A stretch of DNA of 64,000 bases, taken from NCBI RefSeq assembly GCF_026914185.1, contig NC_070572.1:868001-932000 (forward strand), written 5' to 3'. Below, one piece after another: positions 33,628-43,427 of this stretch. Position 1 is the stretch's first letter. The number at the start of each line of letters is the position of its first letter. Under the pieces are notes generated by a model. That model did no database searches and was not told the DNA's origin. It was given only the letters and a program-made list of their open reading frames with translations. A program made the translations under genes and the position numbers. This stretch comes from Puccinia triticina (taxonomy: Eukaryota; Basidiomycota; Pucciniomycetes; Pucciniales; Pucciniaceae).

Positions 33628-36045
33628 ATGTCTGCCCAAGGATCTCCCAACACCAATGTTGCTCCCAGTCTTTACCCTCCAGTGGATCCATCCAGTAATG
33701 CTGCAGTTCAGGACTCCACCACTTCCAACACTGGTCAGACTCAGGTTCCTTCCAATGATCCAGGTTATCAACCTTCTTCCAATGCTCCAGATCCCCAGGG
33801 TTCTTCTACTCCACAAGTCAACTCCAGTTCTTACAGACCTCCACCTGGACCTCAGACTTCCAGTATCCCTAGATACACAGGATATAGAGATACCAATCAG
33901 CTTTCAGAAGATTCAGAAGATTTAAATGCACCACCACCCCGCTTTCCCAGGTTCCAGCGCCAAAGGGATGACTCAACACACTCTACCAGGTCCAACACTC
34001 ACTTTTTAAATAGGGAACCAGCTATGCCTAGGTATGAGGATCCTGTCAGCAGAGGAGTAAAGATCAAACCCATGGACAAAGAGCTCTTCTTTGATGGAAC
34101 CAACATGCCTGTGGAGAAGTTCATTAGAAGGTATGAAAGTGCTGGAAGAGATGATGGTGCTAACTCTAAGGAACTGGCTGGACAAATCATTGCTTTTATC
34201 AAAGGGTTGGACCTTAAGGATGAAGTGGAAGACATGTCAGGCCATGAAAACTTGGATTGGGAAACCCTGAAGAAACAGCTACTCACCAGGTTTGGAACTT
34301 CTCAGCCATTGGTCAGATATACCAGGGAGGATCTCAGGAAACTAGTCTACAAATCTGCCCAGGATGGAGGAATCAGCACCTTGGAAACCTTCAACACATT
34401 CAGAAACAAGTTTGAAACCATCACTCACTACTTGGTAAGAATGGGGTACAGTACCAGCCTGGAGGAATTCAGACACCTTCTTTTGGAAACTCTTCACAAG
34501 GATCTGGATCAAAGAGTTACTAGGAGCTTGATGAGGGAAAATCAAATGCTAGCCTCAAAGGATGGAGGTGATATCTTGCCAGACACTGAAACTCTTCTTA
34601 CCTACATTCACCAGGAAGTTTACTCAAGATCAGTGGTCAACAGAAGGACTGAATGGAGGGCAGAAGAGAAATTCACTTTGGACAACTCACCTAGGACCTT
34701 CAAACCCACACCTGCTACTCAGGGAACTGCTCCTACTGCTTCTATTTCTCTGGACAAACAAGTGGAACTCCTTACCAAACAACTTGCATCCCTCACTGCT
34801 GGCAAAGGACTACCTCCCCACATGGACAAACCTGCTAGGACCTGGCCATTCAAATGCTATTATTGTCATCAGGAAACCCATGGAACCAACAGCTGCTCTC
34901 AACTTGCCCAGGACATGTCTAGTGGTGCTGTTATCAAGGATGGCAGAGATTACAGACTTCCAGACAAATCAGTTATTCCCTGGATTCCAAGCAGACCAAT
35001 CAGAACCCCAGTGGAAGAGTACTCTAAAACTAAGCTCACATCTTCTTTTGGCCAACTAGAGGAGGACCCAGCCTATTATCAAACCCACAGTTATGAAGCA
35101 GACCTTGGAAAGAGGACCAGAAACAACTCTAAGGATCAGGATGAGGAGGAACCAGCCAAGTCAGACAAAAGGATCAGGAAGGAGAAACAGGACCTAATGG
35201 ACATGGATACAGAGGAATTACTTCACATGACACAGCCCCCTACTCCTAGTGCTTCCAAATCCCCTACTTCAAAAGGCTCCCCTCAAGTCAGATTCCAGGA
35301 TAAGGACAAGGATTCAACCACTGCACCTAAGGACAAACCAGTTAAGAAGACCTATTTGGAAAAGACTTTGGCCAAGGAGTACCCAGGAATTGAGGAAGAA
35401 GTGGCTAGTAGGATGTTGACTGCAGGAAAGATGGAGTTGGCCTTTGGAGAAATCTTTGCTATATCACCAGGAGTTACTGACTGTATCAGGAAGAAGATAA
35501 CCAACAGAAGGGTCCCATTGGATGGTGTCAAATCAGCAAACTTCACAGACATGGAGAATGGAGAAGAACCAGCACAGGAGCAACCCACTACTCACTACTC
35601 CTGCCCCCTTGGATACATCACCATCACTATTGGAGGAGAGAAACATCAAGCACTCTTGGATACTGGCTCTATGGTCAACATTATTCCTGAAACTCTTGCA
35701 CATAAACTTGGATTAGTACTCACTGCTAAATCTATGAAGCTCAAAGGAATTGGAGGTCACCTTACTGATATACCTGGAATTGCTGAAGATGTGGAGGTAA
35801 CCATTGGGAAAGTAGTCAGGACAGTTCATTTCTGGGTATCCAAAGGACCAGTTCAGATGATTATTGGAAAGCCTTTCTTGATGGATGTCTCAGCTAACAT
35901 CAACTACAATGGAGCCAGAGGAGAAGCACTTTCAATCATGGATTCAGCTGGTCAGACTTTTTTGGTTCCAATCATACTCCCCAGTAATCAGAAGTGGGAA
36001 ACCAGCATACCTTCCAATTCTGGACTGGTAAATTTTTTAGATTGA
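33628..36045 (+). CDS. Gypsy Gag-protease polyprotein
   Basis: 805 residues from the ATG at 33628. The N-terminus is Ser/Pro/Gln-rich and low in complexity, followed by a Gag capsid-like region (about residues 140-290), then a CCHC knuckle CYYCHQETHGTNSC (CX2CX4HX4C) near residue 410. A Lys/Asp/Glu-rich linker follows, then a retropepsin-like aspartic protease with LLDTGSMVNII near residue 675 and the flap-like GIGGHL. It ends in TGA 6 nt after the frameshift heptamer, so most ribosomes should make Gag-PR and a minority Gag-PR-Pol. Confidence 0.9.
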   Translation: MSAQGSPNTNVAPSLYPPVDPSSNAAVQDSTTSNTGQTQVPSNDPGYQPSSNAPDPQGSSTPQVNSSSYRPPPGPQTSSIPRYTGYRDTNQLSEDSEDLNAPPPRFPRFQRQRDDSTHSTRSNTHFLNREPAMPRYEDPVSRGVKIKPMDKELFFDGTNMPVEKFIRRYESAGRDDGANSKELAGQIIAFIKGLDLKDEVEDMSGHENLDWETLKKQLLTRFGTSQPLVRYTREDLRKLVYKSAQDGGISTLETFNTFRNKFETITHYLVRMGYSTSLEEFRHLLLETLHKDLDQRVTRSLMRENQMLASKDGGDILPDTETLLTYIHQEVYSRSVVNRRTEWRAEEKFTLDNSPRTFKPTPATQGTAPTASISLDKQVELLTKQLASLTAGKGLPPHMDKPARTWPFKCYYCHQETHGTNSCSQLAQDMSSGAVIKDGRDYRLPDKSVIPWIPSRPIRTPVEEYSKTKLTSSFGQLEEDPAYYQTHSYEADLGKRTRNNSKDQDEEEPAKSDKRIRKEKQDLMDMDTEELLHMTQPPTPSASKSPTSKGSPQVRFQDKDKDSTTAPKDKPVKKTYLEKTLAKEYPGIEEEVASRMLTAGKMELAFGEIFAISPGVTDCIRKKITNRRVPLDGVKSANFTDMENGEEPAQEQPTTHYSCPLGYITITIGGEKHQALLDTGSMVNIIPETLAHKLGLVLTAKSMKLKGIGGHLTDIPGIAEDVEVTIGKVVRTVHFWVSKGPVQMIIGKPFLMDVSANINYNGARGEALSIMDSAGQTFLVPIILPSNQKWETSIPSNSGLVNFLD

Positions 36046-39000
36046 GACCAGGTTTTCAGTTCCCTTCCCTTACAACTGCAACCCTGGAAAACAACCAAAA
36101 GCAACAAACTGTAGTCACTCATTCAGCAAAGTATAAATCAACTCTAAAAAAAATAAAACCAGTAAACCAACCAATGCCATTATCTCTCAATCCCCCATTA
36201 TCAAGGCCACCACTCTCAAGAGATCCTTACCTCACTCCTTTAAGCCCTTTTCCTCCACCATTCACTCCTACCTCCAAGATTACTCAAGAAAGGCTGGACC
36301 TCATCAATTTTGGACCTCCTGGATGGCTTTCTCCTCAAGAATATCTCCTGCTGGTATGGGTAATTGTGATTAGACAAGGTGCTTTGGCTTTTGTAGAAAC
36401 AGAAAGAGGCCTTCTTAAACACACCTATGGACAGCCTTATATCATTCCAGTCATTCCCCATGAACCTTGGCAACAGAAACCAATTCCAATCCCTGCACCC
36501 ATCAAAGACCAGGTTATAGAATTGGTAAGAGAAAGACTCAGCACTGGCCTCTATGAACAATCCTTTTCCAGTTATTCCAGCCCTATATTTTGTGTAAAGA
36601 AGCAGGATGGTAAGCTCAGAATTGTACATGACCTTCAGAAACTCAACAAAGTCACCATTAAGGACGCTGGACTACCACCAAAGACAGAGGAACTCATTGA
36701 ATCATTCACTGGAAGGGCTTGCTATGGACTAGGTGATATTATGGGAGGATATGATGAAAGAGAATTAGCTCCAGAATCCAGACCTTTGACCACCTTTGAA
36801 ACACCCCTTGGAAGATTTCAACTTACCAGATTACCCCAAGGAGCCACCAATTCAGTTGCAGTTTACCAGGCCCAAATGATGTGGATACTCCAGGATGAAT
36901 TACCTCAACATATGGGAATCTTTGTGGATGATGGAGGTATAAAGGGACCAACCTCTGACTACAATGAAGAAACTCTAAAGGACAACCCCCAGATCAGAAG
37001 ATTTATCCATGAATATGCCATTACTCTGGAAAGGATTATTTTCAGGATTGAAGAAGCTGGACTCACCATCTCTGGGAAGAAATTTGCTTGCTGTGTACCT
37101 GCTCTGGATCTGGTTGGCCATGTGGTTTGTAAGGAAGGCAGAAGGATATCCATCAAGAAGCTCAACAAAATTGAAACCTGGCCAACTCCCACCACTCCTT
37201 CAGATGTCAGAGGATTCCTAGGTATCTGTGTATATGTTAGAATGTTCATTAAAAATTACTCAACCATTACTGCTCCACTCAGAAGACTCACCAGGAAGGA
37301 CTCCTCTTGGGATTGGACTGAAGATTGCCAGGATGCCTTTGAGGACCTTAAAAGGATTGTTGGAACTGATATCACCCTAAAGAAATTGGACTATGGACCT
37401 GATGCTGGCTTAATCAAACTCTCAGTGGACTCCAGTGTTATTGCTGCAGGTGCTGTTCTTACTCAACAGGATTCTGATGGATTGGATAGGCCTGTGTTAT
37501 ATGAGTCAGTAGTCTTTTCACCCAGGGAATCAAAGTACTCACAATCCAAATTAGAACTCTGTGGTGTTGCCAAGATCCTCAAGAAACTTCAAACCAAACT
37601 GTGGGGTCAACATTTTCAACTCAGAGTGGATGCCCAGTGCCTTATTGGAATGATCAACAACCCTTCACTTCCCAATGCCCCTATGAACAGATGGATTGGA
37701 TTTATTCAGTTATTCTCCTATGACCTTGTTCACACTCCTGGAAAAACTTTCACCTTACCTGATGGACTTTCAAGAAGACCCCCTGATTCTGATGAAGATG
37801 ATTGTCCTAGCTTTGATGAAGATGAAACCTGGATCAAACCTCACCCTGGATTTGGAACTAAACATTCTTCTTTTGGCCTGCTTCTGGGGACATCAGCTCA
37901 GTTGGGGGAGGGGGTAAGTAACTTGCAGCAAGGAATTTGGAAGCATCTCCAGGAATACCTTTCAACCATGAACAAACCTCCAGGATGCAGCAGCCTGGGA
38001 TTGAAGCAAATTTTGCACAAATCAGCCAACTTTTTCCTTTCCAATGGAGTCTTGCACAGGATCAACAAACCATTCTCCCAGATAGTAGTCACCTCTCCTT
38101 CAGCTCAGAAATCCATCCTCAATTCCCTTCATGAATCCTTAGGCCACAGAGGTATTGCTGAAACCTACAGAAGAATTAAACTCAGATTTTGGTGGCCAGG
38201 TCTCAAGAGAGGTGTTACCAAGTGGGTCCAGTCTTGTGAAGCTTGCCAGAAGAGGAGTTCAAAATTGCCAATGGAACCCAAGAAACCTACAGGAGCAGCA
38301 ACCATCTTTGGAAGAGTCAGTTTGGATACAGTTCACATCAAAGCTGGCAAATGGAAGTACCTGGTAATTGCAAGAGATGACCTTTCTGGATGGGTAGAGG
38401 CAGTTGGACTAGAAAAGATTCAGGCAAAGAAAATCTCTCAGTGGTTCTTGGACAACTGGATCTACAGATATGGAGCCCCTTGGTCAGTCACAGTGGATGG
38501 AGGCTCTGAATTTGGACAACAATTTCAAAAATCCCTTCTGGAATCTGGAATCAAAATCAAAGTCACCACCCCTTATTATCCTGAAGCAAATGGTATGGTA
38601 GAAAGAGGACATCAGGCAATTAAGGATACCTTGGTCAAGCTCTGTGGAAAAGAAGGAAAGAAGTGGAGGAATTATTTACCTTTAGTTTTATTTGCAGACA
38701 GAATTTCCACCAAGAGATCAACTGGTTACTCACCTTATGAGCTAGTTCTTGGACAGCCCCCCATCTTACCCATTGATTTAGAATTGGAAACCTTCTTTGG
38801 AGTGGATTGGTCAAAGGTAGAATCAACTCAGGATCTTTTATTGGCTAGGACTCAGCAGCTTGAAAACAGGGATACCATCTTGCAGCAAGCACACCAGCAG
38901 CTCATGGATTCCAGGAAAAACTCTGTGGATTATTGGAACAAAAAGAAAACATCAAGGCAGCCACTAAAGAAAGGTCAATTAGTAGTAGTGTATAACAAAT

Positions 39001-39164
39001 CTCTGGACTCTCAATTTGGCAAGCTCTTTGAAAATAAATGGAATGGTCCTTACAGAATCAAAGCTCAAAACCCAGGAGGATCTTACATCTTGGAAGAATT
39101 GGATGGCACAGAATTGGCCAGAAGGTTTGCTGCAACTCATGTCAAGGAATACCACTCCAGGTGA
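35994..39164 (+). CDS. Gypsy Pol (RT, RNase H, integrase)
   Basis: The frame is open from 35994 to 39164 and overlaps gag by 52 nt; translation most likely enters by -1 frameshifting at 36033-36039, so the ATG at 35994 need not be used. Reverse transcriptase spans SPIFCVKKQDGKLRIVHDL to the catalytic MGIFVDDGGI (FVDD in place of YVDD). RNase H-like follows (LSVDSSVIAAGAVL, SKLELCGV). Integrase has an HHCC zinc finger (LGHRG to CEACQKR) and DDE residues in SLDTVHI, TVDGGSEF and GMVERGHQ. The C-terminus ends in an SH3-like GPYRI segment, and no chromodomain was recognised. No stops or shifts. Confidence 0.93.
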   Translation: MGNQHTFQFWTGKFFRLRPGFQFPSLTTATLENNQKQQTVVTHSAKYKSTLKKIKPVNQPMPLSLNPPLSRPPLSRDPYLTPLSPFPPPFTPTSKITQERLDLINFGPPGWLSPQEYLLLVWVIVIRQGALAFVETERGLLKHTYGQPYIIPVIPHEPWQQKPIPIPAPIKDQVIELVRERLSTGLYEQSFSSYSSPIFCVKKQDGKLRIVHDLQKLNKVTIKDAGLPPKTEELIESFTGRACYGLGDIMGGYDERELAPESRPLTTFETPLGRFQLTRLPQGATNSVAVYQAQMMWILQDELPQHMGIFVDDGGIKGPTSDYNEETLKDNPQIRRFIHEYAITLERIIFRIEEAGLTISGKKFACCVPALDLVGHVVCKEGRRISIKKLNKIETWPTPTTPSDVRGFLGICVYVRMFIKNYSTITAPLRRLTRKDSSWDWTEDCQDAFEDLKRIVGTDITLKKLDYGPDAGLIKLSVDSSVIAAGAVLTQQDSDGLDRPVLYESVVFSPRESKYSQSKLELCGVAKILKKLQTKLWGQHFQLRVDAQCLIGMINNPSLPNAPMNRWIGFIQLFSYDLVHTPGKTFTLPDGLSRRPPDSDEDDCPSFDEDETWIKPHPGFGTKHSSFGLLLGTSAQLGEGVSNLQQGIWKHLQEYLSTMNKPPGCSSLGLKQILHKSANFFLSNGVLHRINKPFSQIVVTSPSAQKSILNSLHESLGHRGIAETYRRIKLRFWWPGLKRGVTKWVQSCEACQKRSSKLPMEPKKPTGAATIFGRVSLDTVHIKAGKWKYLVIARDDLSGWVEAVGLEKIQAKKISQWFLDNWIYRYGAPWSVTVDGGSEFGQQFQKSLLESGIKIKVTTPYYPEANGMVERGHQAIKDTLVKLCGKEGKKWRNYLPLVLFADRISTKRSTGYSPYELVLGQPPILPIDLELETFFGVDWSKVESTQDLLLARTQQLENRDTILQQAHQQLMDSRKNSVDYWNKKKTSRQPLKKGQLVVVYNKSLDSQFGKLFENKWNGPYRIKAQNPGGSYILEELDGTELARRFAATHVKEYHSR
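36033..36039 (+). promoter_or_regulatory. -1 programmed frameshift heptamer T TTT TTA
   Basis: In the gag frame the codons read AAT TTT TTA GAT TGA, so TTTTTTA is correctly phased (X XXY YYZ) and lies one codon before the gag stop. The -1 frame from here is the open pol frame. The heptamer is the one used by HIV-1 gag-pol. Eight nt downstream, CCAGG (36048-36052) can pair with CCTGG (36083-36087), and TTTT with AAAA beyond it in H-type pseudoknot order, though that second stem is weak. Confidence 0.72.
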
Positions 39165-39331
39165 AAACAATAAATAAGGAATAATCAATTCATTTCTCTT
39201 CTCTTTTCTCTTTCTCATCTTCTTACACAATAACATAAAAACAAAATAAAATAAAATCTATAAACAAATCAGAAATAAAATCAATAAAAATCATTTTCAA
39301 ACACTCTCAAATAAAATAACTAATTATAAAA

Positions 39332-40144
39332 TCAAAAGCTCACCTCTTCTTCTTTTATCACTACATCACCCTCTTCCATTTCACTTCCCTCCTTCTCCTT
39401 CTCCTTCTCTTTTCCCTTCTCCTTATCTAAAAAAAAAAAAATAATAAAAATCAAAAGACATAAAAAGAAAATTAAAGCATAACATTAGTAAAAGTCTTCA
39501 ATAAAGAATAAAAAAAAAAAAATATAGAATATATTAGAACTTACCCTCAGCTCTTATCCTCTCCATTTCTGCTTCTACTCTCCAACCATCTTCCTCCTCT
39601 TCCACTTGGTCCCTCATCCTTAATAATTCCAGGGCATTCCTCTCCTCAGTTTCCTCTATCATGGCATCTATTATGGAATGAGTATCCATCTAAAAATCAA
39701 AATAGAAACAGGGAAAAATATCAGTATTATAATCAATCTTCTTTCTTTTCAAATTCTTATTCATATACATACGGAATCCATTCAACATACATGTGTAAAA
39801 GCGTCGTGGAACCGGCTATACAATTTAAGGCGTGCGTTTCGTGCGGCAACCGGGTCGTCGAGGTCCTCACGAGCGAAGGCGAGGAGTCCTTGTTGGATAT
39901 AGTGGCGCAAGGCATCGACTTCTTCAGGTTTAAAAGAATCTCTCATACCGGCGTTGTACGCGTGAATGTTGTCGACGAACGAGTGCGCTCTGCGAATAGA
40001 AAAGGGTATTTCGTAGGAAGGTCTAATGACGGCCTCTTTGTCAAGCTGCGAAGATGATATGGACGTATTGGACGAAGAATCTATCGAGTTTTCAATGATA
40101 CCTTTCGGCGATGAGGGCGTGGAAGTGGCGCTGGAGGCAAACAT
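39332..40144 (-). CDS. Predicted spliced antisense gene inside gypsy
   Basis: Minus-strand exons 40144-39791, 39689-39545 and 39426-39332, with GT-AG introns of 101 and 118 nt, join in phase to 197 residues. No known domain. The N-terminus is Ser/Thr-rich; a helical middle (EEVDALRHYIQQGLLAFARE) is followed by an acidic coiled-coil-like segment (IIDAMIEETEERNALELLRM) and a Lys/Glu-rich tail. The start is the first in-frame ATG; an earlier exon is possible because the frame is open for 14 more codons. Exon 1 is CpG-rich like the DNA upstream of it, whereas exons 2-3 share the CpG-poor composition of the retroelement. Splicing and expression are predictions. Confidence 0.55.
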
Positions 40145-41090
40145 TACGGATATCGAATGCGATAACGGAACTTTTCCGTTGGCCAATGACCTGGGGCCTT
40201 ATAGATACTCATTCTTCTTCATTTTATGACGTCATGGACGCCTTCACCTTTCGAAGACGTTTGGCGCGGATTCTCTTTCATTCTTTTAATTTTTGACTCT
40301 GGTGTTCGACCCAGTTTAATCTACCCTTTTCCGATATCTCCTGGCGCGTAAATACCGCGATCATTTTATCTAAACACCCTTTTCAGACGCAGGAGTTCAT
40401 TTGGGCAGTCCCTCGGCGTTACCTTTGGTTTATTTCATTATGTAGCCCTTGGATTTCAACTTCTTTGCGGTGGAAACTGCGGAAATTGTAATGAAACTTT
40501 GGAGTGTTTCAATAACGATTAGGCCGACCTCAAAATACATATTACACCTTTCCAGTTTCACCTTTCCGATCCTGGCTTTCGTCTGAATTTGGTTTTAGCC
40601 GATTCTATCGAGCGGTTTTGGAATTATAAGCGCTCGAAGTTTTTTAGGATCTACGCGGCCTCATTTACAGCTTTCATTTAGCGTCCACGGCGGCCCATCG
40701 GCCGAATTAATCTTTAATATTGCTCGATTTTCCATTCATCTCCTCCTTCTTGCCTTTCGAATGAGCCCGGAATCAGAACTTTTCATCGACGGAAATCCAA
40801 GTTATACCAAAAACATATTACCTTATATTTACGCGGTGTTACTACTATGCGCGCCCGCGGATTTCGCTTGGATCTTTAATCGGCCCTACACAACCGAAAA
40901 TCAACCCTTAAAAATAATCAGTATATACCATTTTAATCTGGAGAATCGGCTCTTTCGAATGAGCTTGGTTACAAGAAAATTCATCGAGCCGTTCCGAAGA
41001 TACGGGTCGACCATTTCCTTTTCTTTTTGTTGACGTTCCGCACGCGCGTTTCCCGCTTGGAGCCCCCGCTCAGACAACAGGACCCCTCTT
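39791..41090 (-). promoter_or_regulatory. CpG-rich block within a CpG-depleted element
   Basis: CpG dinucleotides are frequent across this 1.3 kb (for example GGCGCGG, GCGCGCCCGCGG, CGCACGCGCG) and scarce on both sides. It covers exon 1 and about 0.95 kb upstream of the antisense gene, the layout of a CpG-island promoter. It may be captured host DNA. A plus-strand frame at 40761-41033 in it matches no family. Confidence 0.5.
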
Positions 41091-41094
41091 TCGA

Positions 41095-41530
41095 CATTAC
41101 ACACAATGAACACATGTTCCATTCCCCGTCTGGACAAAATGAAGAAATCCAATCATCCAGGCAATTCATGGAATTCCTCCATCATGATCATCATCCTAAA
41201 TCATTCTTTCTGAAAAATAATCATTCATTCATCCATCAATAATTCACTCCTCCATGAAAGGAATCTAAGCACCCATCATTATTCCCTGCCATCAATCATT
41301 TATTTTGAACCCCAACTCAATTGACTCCTCCATGAAGAAATCCAATAATCCAGTCATTCATTCAATTCCTCCATCATCATCATCATCCTAAATCATTCTT
41401 TCTGGAAAATCATCATTCATTAATTCCTGAACATCAATCATTCCTCCATCATCATCTTCACCCTGTATTCTAGGTATTCTTCAGCCAACAAACCAACCTT
41501 TCATTCATTCACCATTATAATCAATTTCTT
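41095..41530. repeat. ATCATC/CATTC low-complexity duplication
   Basis: Two copies of a roughly 190-bp unit, each containing CCTAAATCATTCTTTCTG, at about 41175 and 41365, embedded in ATCATCATC and ATTCATTC runs. Part of the gypsy interior. Confidence 0.65.
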
Positions 41531-41859
41531 CCAACACATTGCAGCTCAGAAGCCACCCAACTTGAGCAAGAATATTCTTTGGACAGCTTATCAGCCTCCC
41601 TGGACTTCAAATTCTCTTCACAGAACTCTACATTATATACTCAGATACTCAGAAATTCAGCCATTCAACCCCAAATCATTCACAACCTTCAGAAACTACA
41701 ATTATCAACCCCATCATTCATCATCAATCATTGCATTCTTCCATTGGCCTCAGTTAGGCAGGAAAATTATTGTATTCTTCAGAGTGGAAATTAGTCTAAT
41801 ATGTGTCTGTCTCAAGGATATTGCCTTCAGCAGAGTTAGATCTTCTTAAACATTCACCC

Positions 41860-42125
41860 CTCATTGATAATTGGACCTTCTTTTGGATACTGGACTCTTT
41901 GGATTGGATACTGGACTATGGATACTCTGGATACATAGGACTATTGGACTTTGGATTGGACTTGGATACCTTGGACTCAGATATACTGGACTTGGATTAT
42001 ACTTGGATTCTATTGGCTTTGGACACTGGACTTTGGATTTGGATTACTACTCAGGACTTTGGATTTCACCTTTTGGAGGAAGAACACTGGACTTTGGAAC
42101 TTTGGACTCTTGGACTCAACATTCT
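41860..42125. repeat. TTGGACT-type minisatellite in gypsy 3' region
   Basis: Short imperfect repeats of TTGGATACTGGAC and TTTGGATTTGGA run for about 260 bp just before the polypurine tract. All three plus frames stay open by chance because the unit lacks stops; I do not call a protein. Confidence 0.65.
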
Positions 42126-42180
42126 TCAACTCTTTCTGGATCACTCTTCTCTTTGGTGCATTGCCTGGGGACAGACAATA

Positions 42181-42193
42181 AGTTGGGGGAGGA
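42181..42193 (+). promoter_or_regulatory. Gypsy polypurine tract
   Basis: AGTTGGGGGAGGA abuts the 3' LTR. Confidence 0.8.
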
Positions 42194-43155
42194 TGTGGTG
42201 CTCCATTCCAAACCATAAGTAGTATTTTATTGCTTTTCTTTACATACATTCATCATTACATTTCCCATTTCCCCCATAACCCTTCACAAATACTTCATTA
42301 TTATTGCATATTCAGATTCTACGCCAAATTTCACCTATAGTCACTCATACATAGTACCCCCTTATCTTCAATGGTTCAGTAGTTATATAAGGATATAAGA
42401 CTTACAGACAACCTACATTCTTCATTAGTTACAATACTCATTTCATTAGTAACCTACTTGAATCATTACAGTAAATTCCTTTTACATATTTATTCTCACA
42501 TACTAAACCCTTTACATACATTTCTCATTATGTACTATGCCTATTGTACACATTACATCATTGGATCTGTGCTTACCTCTTTCAGTAGTGCTCATCATTA
42601 CAAGTAGTTACTATGTTCTCATCACTCTTCCCCATTAGTACATTCTTTTATTCCCATAACCAGCATTCCCCTTTCAGCATTGCTCATCATTACATACTGT
42701 TACTATGTTCACATCACTCTTCCTCATTTGTACAACCTTCATTCTCATAGCCAGAACTCCTTATTGTCTGTGCTCATCCTTCCTTCATATAAGAACTGTC
42801 TTTCCCCCCTCACTTGTACCTTATGCAGAATTTATAGATAATTTTAGATACAGAAATTATAAGTGCCCATTCTCATCAACCCCTTGCCATTAAACCCTGC
42901 CATTGCATTCCCCACTCTCATCACTCCTCCAACTCTCTTACCCTCAGTAGTCAGTAGTTAAAGCTCATAGTACTAGCTCCTAAGATCAAGCAGAAATCAG
43001 CCACACCTTTTCTTCTTTTTCTTAGTGTTACTCTCATCCCCTCAGCATTAGTCAGGAAGGCAGCCTCATCAGCACCCTTGCATAGCTTACATTAGTACTA
43101 GTGTTGCTATCCATTTCCCTTCCAAGCTCTATTCTCCCCCTTGAGTAGTTCCACA
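42194..43155 (+). repeat. Gypsy 3' LTR, 962 bp
   Basis: Same length as the 5' LTR; the only difference I see is C/T at the 29th base (AACCATAAG[C/T]AG). Confidence 0.93.
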
Positions 43156-43427
43156 GCTTTGATTTTGTACTCCCAAAACATGGAGTCCCCAGATGGGCAC
43201 TCCATGTTTATTGGAGTACACAACTGGGTACTCCAAAATTGACTAAAATAGGGGAGTGCAGCTAGATGCACTCCAAAAAAAATGGAGTGCAAGCCCAAGC
43301 ACTCCACCTTTTCAGTGAAGGATTTTGGCTTTGCACTCCAGCTAGCAAATACCAAATGGAGTGCATTGGGGTGCACTCCAAGTCTCCTTTTTTTTGGAGT
43401 GCCCACAGCAATCACACCTCTTGATGA
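43156..43427. repeat. GCACTCCA/TGGAGTGC palindrome cluster (left of array)
   Basis: The octamer GCACTCCA and its complement recur about a dozen times in both orientations. The same cluster occurs on the right side of the array (44720-45010) and at the extreme left end (32351-32441), as expected for subterminal transposase-binding repeats. Confidence 0.75.

Larger units (their letters stand above)
32442..43155 (+). mobile_element. Intact Ty3/gypsy retrotransposon, 10.7 kb
   Basis: The 962-bp LTRs (32442-33403, 42194-43155) differ by one base as far as I can see. A gag-protease frame, a -1 frameshift site, an unbroken pol and a polypurine tract are present. A 3-kb region between pol and the 3' LTR carries a predicted spliced gene on the opposite strand. 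CpG is nearly absent from the LTRs and gag-pol. Flanking bases (GCGT left, GCTT right) do not form a perfect target duplication. Near-identical LTRs and open frames indicate recent insertion and likely competence. Confidence 0.93.

Noticed and set aside
41803..42222. Plus-strand proteins rich in Leu-Asp-Trp before the gypsy 3' LTR
   Set aside because: Products of a short-unit minisatellite lacking stop codons; all three frames are open.
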